Assembly: GCA_026785865.1 (NCBI GenBank)
Contig: JAJAZG010000479.1
Span: forward strand, 1 to 8,918
Direction: 5' to 3'
From: Pseudanabaena sp. CAN_BIN31
GTDB lineage: Bacteria > Cyanobacteriota > Cyanobacteriia > Pseudanabaenales > Pseudanabaenaceae
Length of the DNA stretch: 8,918 bases
Below the pieces are notes generated by a model that was not told the DNA's origin, did not search any database, and saw nothing but the letters and a program-made list of their open reading frames with translations. The position numbers and the translations under genes were made by a program. Position 1 is the stretch's first letter. Every line of letters begins with the position of its first letter. Below, piece after piece: positions 6,497 to 8,918 of the stretch.

Positions 6497-7561
6497 TCAA
6501 TCTTCATGCTCTGTAGACTCGCTTGAAGCTGTTTTTTGGGGATCTGTCCATTGGTCTAAAACATCTTTTACTAACACTTCTTTAAGCCAGATTTGCGTGA
6601 CCACTAAAATTGGTAATCCTAAAAATAATCCCAATACACCAAAGAACGTTCCAAAGGCAGTGAGCAAAGCAAGCGTTGTTGCAGGCAATAGAGACACTTT
6701 CTTTTTCATAATGATGGGCGTGATCAGATTGCCTTCAATTTGCTGAATCAAAAAATATAGCAGCAGAACTTGAATCGCCTTCCATGGAGAATCTAATAGA
6801 GCTAATAGGGCAGCTGGTACAACGCTAACGATCGCGCCAAGGTAGGGAACAAACGCTGATATGCCTGCAATGAGTCCATTCACAAGTGGTAAGGGAACCT
6901 GTAGTACAAGCAATCCTATTGTTGAGGCAATGCCAATAAAAGCCATGCTCAGCCCAATTCCACTCAGGTAGTTGACTAAACCAACTTCACACTTTGAGAG
7001 AATACTATCTGCTCGTCTGCGGTAGAATGCAGGAAATCCTTGAATCAATAGGTTGCGATACTGCTTTGGATCTGCCAGTAACATCAGTGTTAATACTGTT
7101 AGAAATAAACTGTTGAGCAGTAGGGATAAAGAGTTAGAAAAAATCTGATAAAAGTGCTTGATTGCCCAATTTGCAACCCGCTGAAGTTGAAGGCTCAATT
7201 CACTTAAATTAGGAAGATTGTTAATAATTTGACCTGGAATTTGCTTCTGTACCCAATAGTTGAGGTTTGTAACCTTGTCAATTGCGCTTGGAATCAGGTC
7301 ACGTAACTGATCAACCTGCCCCATAATTTGAGTAGCGCCTAAAATTAAAACCAGTCCTAAAATCACGAGTGCGATCGCAACCGTCAACGCGATCGCAACC
7401 CCTCGCTTAAGCTTAAATTTCTGAAACTGGCGCACGACTCGATTTAACCCAGTCGCAAAGACCACTGCCATGAAAAACAGCAGCACGATAGAACGAACTT
7501 GCCACATAACATAGAGCGAAATGAGCAGCGAAATCAATCCAACCCAACGTCTTAGTGTCAA
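6497..7561 (-). CDS. AI-2E family (PerM/TqsA-type) membrane transporter
   Basis: A 354-residue multi-pass inner membrane protein. The layout fits the family: hydrophobic helices at about 7-37 and 54-80, a polar loop at about 82-135, a helix at 143-163, then a C-terminal helical bundle. Signature stretches are ISAFVPYLGAIVSVVPA (234-250), EGNLITPIIM (276-285) and the following LLPATTLALL. The family includes TqsA, linked to autoinducer-2 export, and sodium/proton antiporter-like members; the substrate of most cyanobacterial members is unknown. The tail (about 338-354) is polar and acidic. The start is a TTG at 7561: an in-frame TAA lies eight codons upstream, there is no ATG before residue 19 within the first helix, and TLRRW before the helix is a normal N-terminus. 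The ribosome site is weak. It is transcribed divergently from the DUF3611 gene. Confidence 0.88.
   Translation of the reverse strand: MTLRRWVGLISLLISLYVMWQVRSIVLLFFMAVVFATGLNRVVRQFQKFKLKRGVAIALTVAIALVILGLVLILGATQIMGQVDQLRDLIPSAIDKVTNLNYWVQKQIPGQIINNLPNLSELSLQLQRVANWAIKHFYQIFSNSLSLLLNSLFLTVLTLMLLADPKQYRNLLIQGFPAFYRRRADSILSKCEVGLVNYLSGIGLSMAFIGIASTIGLLVLQVPLPLVNGLIAGISAFVPYLGAIVSVVPAALLALLDSPWKAIQVLLLYFLIQQIEGNLITPIIMKKKVSLLPATTLALLTAFGTFFGVLGLFLGLPILVVTQIWLKEVLVKDVLDQWTDPQKTASSESTEHED
7371..7396. repeat. Pair of HIP1 octamers GCGATCGC 10 bases apart
   Basis: Two copies of GCGATCGC (7371-7378 and 7389-7396) lie in the region encoding the second helix of the AI-2E family protein. Other copies read by eye are at 691, 1835, 3153, 4153, 5084, 5157, 5236, 6076 and 8068. 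HIP1 over-representation is a known cyanobacterial signature, and the sites are spread across coding sequence on both strands. Confidence 0.9.
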
Positions 7562-7647
7562 AGTTTTGCTTTCCGCTTTCGCTTACTGAGAAGAACAACT
7601 GCTGAACAACAGTCTACGAAGATTCTACCTTTTTTTCTTTAGTTAAT

Positions 7648-7686
7648 ACAGCTTGATTTGCAAAACTTAGTCTGCAAGGAAGCTGT
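7648..7686. other. Possible hairpin in the leader of the AI-2E family gene
   Basis: ACAGCTT (7648-7654) pairs with AAGCTGT (7680-7686). Inside an asymmetric 3/2-base bulge, TTGCA (7658-7662) pairs with TGCAA (7673-7677) around a 10-base loop. No T-tract follows on the + strand. It could be a leader structure or chance. Confidence 0.3.
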
Positions 7687-7760
7687 TGCAGAATATCTAT
7701 CTCATGATAGTTGACAACTCAAAATACACAAATGGAGGACAAGCTAGTGTTCAATCTCCT

Positions 7761-7845
7761 TCATAGTGTACATGACTCAAATCAGATTCCTTGTTAATCT
7801 TTTTATAAAGTATCGAATAGAAAAGATTGCTTATGTGGTACATGA
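7761..7845 (+). promoter_or_regulatory. Diverged 15-base direct repeat, 70 bases apart, upstream of DUF3611
   Basis: Bases 7761-7775 and 7831-7845 match at 11 of 15 positions and share the exact octamer GTACATGA (7768-7775 and 7838-7845). The start-to-start distance is exactly 70 bases, roughly seven helical turns, so both copies face the same side of the DNA. This could be a pair of operator half-sites for one or both divergent genes. The regulator is unknown and chance is not excluded. Confidence 0.3.
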
Positions 7846-7924
7846 GCGCTAGGTTAAAACAGCCTCATCCCCCACAATTAGCTTAGACGATTCTTCTAGC
7901 AGCGAAATATAAAGCCAGTCTAAT

Positions 7925-7928
7925 GGAG
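7925..7928 (+). promoter_or_regulatory. Ribosome binding site GGAG of the DUF3611 gene
   Basis: GGAG sits 7 bases before the ATG at 7936 and fixes that start. A nearby ATG at 7923 is out of frame. Confidence 0.65.
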
Positions 7929-7935
7929 CGCCGAT

Positions 7936-8553
7936 ATGGAGTCTGTTGAAAGAGAATCACTTGATTTGAAACTAGAAAAAGTTGGTAACATTTTACGCCT
8001 GACAGGTTGGATCGGTTTCTGTGTGCAAATTGGCTTCGGAGCGATTTCACTGCTGATGGTTGTCTTTGCGATCGCGGGTCAAAATTTTAGCCAAGCGACT
8101 GTACTCACTAGGGGGGTAACTCCTGGGATTGCAGTGCCAGTGAACCAAGGCGTAACTCCAGGAATTGGGGTCGGAATTTTTTGGGCAGTTTGCGGCATTT
8201 TAGCGCTCCTAGCTGGAATTTACCTCGCCTTTCGGCAAACGCGATTGGCAGGGCGGTTGCGTCATGCAGACACGATGAAGCACCCAACTAAAGCACAGGT
8301 GATGACTGTGTTGCGTCTGGGTGTGATCGTGGGTTTAGTTGGTATGCTGCTAACGATTTTGGGTGGCGGCGCGTCGCTGGCAGTGTTGTTCTCAAAATCT
8401 ATTGCTCAACCCCAAGGCGTGGCAATTTATGACCCGACTCGCATGATTCGGTCGATCGACATTATGGTTGCCATGGCAAACATGAGTGGAATTGCCGCCC
8501 ATTTTGTTGGCACTGTTGCTTCGCTCAGCGTGTTTGAATGGCTGAATCGTTAA
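7936..8553 (+). CDS. DUF3611 family membrane protein (Tic21/PIC1-like)
   Basis: A 205-residue integral membrane protein with four likely helices at about 22-48, 77-99, 127-153 and 176-200, and a charged N-terminus. The closing stretch SIDIMVAMANMSGIAAHF (173-190), and the LRLGVIVGLVG start of helix 3, match the pattern I know for DUF3611. That cyanobacterial and plastid family includes Arabidopsis TIC21/PIC1, for which roles in plastid protein import and iron uptake have both been proposed. Family membership is fairly sure; function is not. The loop between helices 1 and 2 holds a repeated hexapeptide GVTPGI (60-65 and 72-77). Its codons differ mainly at third positions, so it is either an old duplication or kept at protein level. 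The gene stands alone on its strand with a GGAG site; the divergent neighbour is the AI-2E family transporter. Confidence 0.85.
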   Translation: MESVERESLDLKLEKVGNILRLTGWIGFCVQIGFGAISLLMVVFAIAGQNFSQATVLTRGVTPGIAVPVNQGVTPGIGVGIFWAVCGILALLAGIYLAFRQTRLAGRLRHADTMKHPTKAQVMTVLRLGVIVGLVGMLLTILGGGASLAVLFSKSIAQPQGVAIYDPTRMIRSIDIMVAMANMSGIAAHFVGTVASLSVFEWLNR

Positions 8554-8667
8554 TTTATTGATTGGCTTAGATCGCTTTTACTAATAGTTTGATCCTCCAA
8601 CCCTTATAAAATGTTGCTTTGAGATGATGAAAGCTGATGAGACACAAGACCGAGCGTTGCGAGGTTT

Positions 8668-8732
8668 GGGCGAAGCATTCCTAAATCAAGAATATCTTAG
8701 AATTTATAAGTATCGGTGGGAATGCTTCGCCC
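8668..8732. repeat. Inverted repeat with 14-bp perfect arms (dispersed cyanobacterial repeat type)
   Basis: GGGCGAAGCATTCC at 8668-8681 and its exact reverse complement at 8719-8732 flank a 37-base AT-rich spacer. The right side continues to CCCCTAC (8730-8736), so GCCCCTAC is shared with the palindrome at 83-110. Sequences of the form GGGGCGAAGCATTCC are familiar from cyanobacterial intergenic DNA. It lies in the 272-base gap between the DUF3611 gene and the - strand gene at the window end. No gene or T-tract terminator was seen in the rest of that gap. Confidence 0.7.
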
Positions 8733-8825
8733 CTACTAATATCAACTGGTGCGATCGTCTATCTTGGATTTTTTTATTAATAGAAATCTCCTAAGAGACT
8801 ACCAAGAAATAATAGATCCCATAGC

Positions 8826-8918
8826 TTAGGTTGATTTGCCGCAAATCTCAACAAACCATTTTTGAAGATCGGGTAGACGCTTAAGCTGTTTTTCAATTTC
8901 TGCCATGGCTGCAATAGT
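8826..8918 (-). CDS. C-terminal end of an unidentified gene running out of the window
   Basis: On the - strand the frame is open from the window edge for 30 codons to a TAA (TTA at 8826-8828 on the + strand). The peptide starts TIAAMAEIEKQLKRL and ends VEICGKST. Its pattern is an amphipathic, charged helix with a Trp-Phe pair before a short polar tail. I cannot assign a family. A Met at residue 5 could in principle start a very short protein, but an end of a longer gene is more likely. The coding character looks normal but the piece is too short for certainty. Confidence 0.45.
   Translation of the reverse strand, partial: TIAAMAEIEKQLKRLPDLQKWFVEICGKST

Larger units (their letters stand above)
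7562..7935. other. 374-base divergent intergenic region (AI-2E family gene / DUF3611 gene)
   Basis: It must contain promoters for both flanking genes. For the DUF3611 gene the best -10-like element is TATAAA at 7908-7913 with TTAGAC at 7883-7888 (19-base spacing, weak). A second TATAAA at 7804-7809 lacks a -35 box at normal distance. TTGACA at 7711-7716 is a perfect -35 hexamer but has no -10 box about 17 bases on. The region also holds a possible hairpin (7648-7686) and a diverged direct repeat (7761-7845). A 21-codon frame at 7732 is too short to call. Confidence 0.6.

Noticed and set aside
6318..6500. 60-residue - strand frame just downstream of the AI-2E family gene
   Set aside because: It starts at a TTG overlapping the transporter stop, has no ribosome site at that or the next ATG, and runs into the right arm of the palindrome. 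It is more likely chance than a gene.
7732..7797. 21-codon + strand frame (or GTG start at 7747 with GGAGG before it)
   Set aside because: The ribosome-like site is good, but the peptide is very short, has no recognisable features, and overlaps the direct repeat, so it is not supported as a gene.
8554..8825. Intrinsic terminator after the DUF3611 gene
   Set aside because: The inverted repeat there has a 37-base spacer and no T-tract, so it fits a dispersed repeat better than a terminator.
1..8918. CRISPR array, tRNA or rRNA gene, phage or transposase gene
   Set aside because: I saw no regularly spaced direct repeats, no tRNA-like cloverleaf, no rRNA-like sequence and no recombinase or phage protein motifs.

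Overview
The window looks like chromosomal DNA of a cyanobacterium, probably a filamentous or Leptolyngbya/Oscillatoria-like type. The main evidence is the octamer GCGATCGC (HIP1), which I count at least 11 times by eye in 8.9 kb, where chance predicts far fewer than one. The window also carries dispersed palindromes of the kind common in cyanobacterial intergenic DNA, and a DUF3611 (Tic21/PIC1-like) protein typical of cyanobacteria and plastids. All gene calls rest on reading motifs; no database search was possible.

Left part, + strand. The first 81 bases are the tail of a gene that starts outside the window, possibly a polyphosphate kinase 2 family protein. A short palindromic repeat follows. 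Next comes a tight three-gene cluster: a lipoprotein-type Mn superoxide dismutase (sodA-like), a six-helix ferric-reductase/NADPH-oxidase-type flavocytochrome, and a 49-residue single-helix membrane protein with a very strong ribosome binding site. Spacings are 18 and 28 bases, so they are probably co-transcribed. Together they suggest transmembrane electron transfer to an extracytoplasmic acceptor (ferric iron, another metal, or oxygen), with a membrane-tethered SOD on the same side to remove superoxide.

Middle part, - strand. A classical short-chain dehydrogenase with glucose-1-dehydrogenase hallmarks is followed after 11 bases by an 890-residue GH63/MGH1-like glycoside hydrolase. The hydrolase ribosome binding site overlaps the dehydrogenase stop codon, so the two are translationally linked. 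The simplest reading is release of glucose (or a related sugar) from a glucoside, then its oxidation. This operon converges on the SOD/flavocytochrome cluster. Upstream of it lies a 98-bp MITE-like palindrome with perfect 22-bp inner arms.

Right part. An AI-2E/PerM-family membrane transporter (- strand, TTG start) is divergent from a DUF3611 four-helix membrane protein (+ strand). The 374-base gap between them holds a diverged 15-base direct repeat exactly 70 bases apart and a possible hairpin, but no convincing gene. Beyond DUF3611 is another inverted repeat of a dispersed cyanobacterial type, and the window ends inside the C-terminus of an unidentified - strand gene.

Most of the window is ordinary cyanobacterial gene content. 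The parts most worth following up are the SOD-flavocytochrome-small protein cluster, the coupled SDR-GH63 operon and the MITE-like palindrome.
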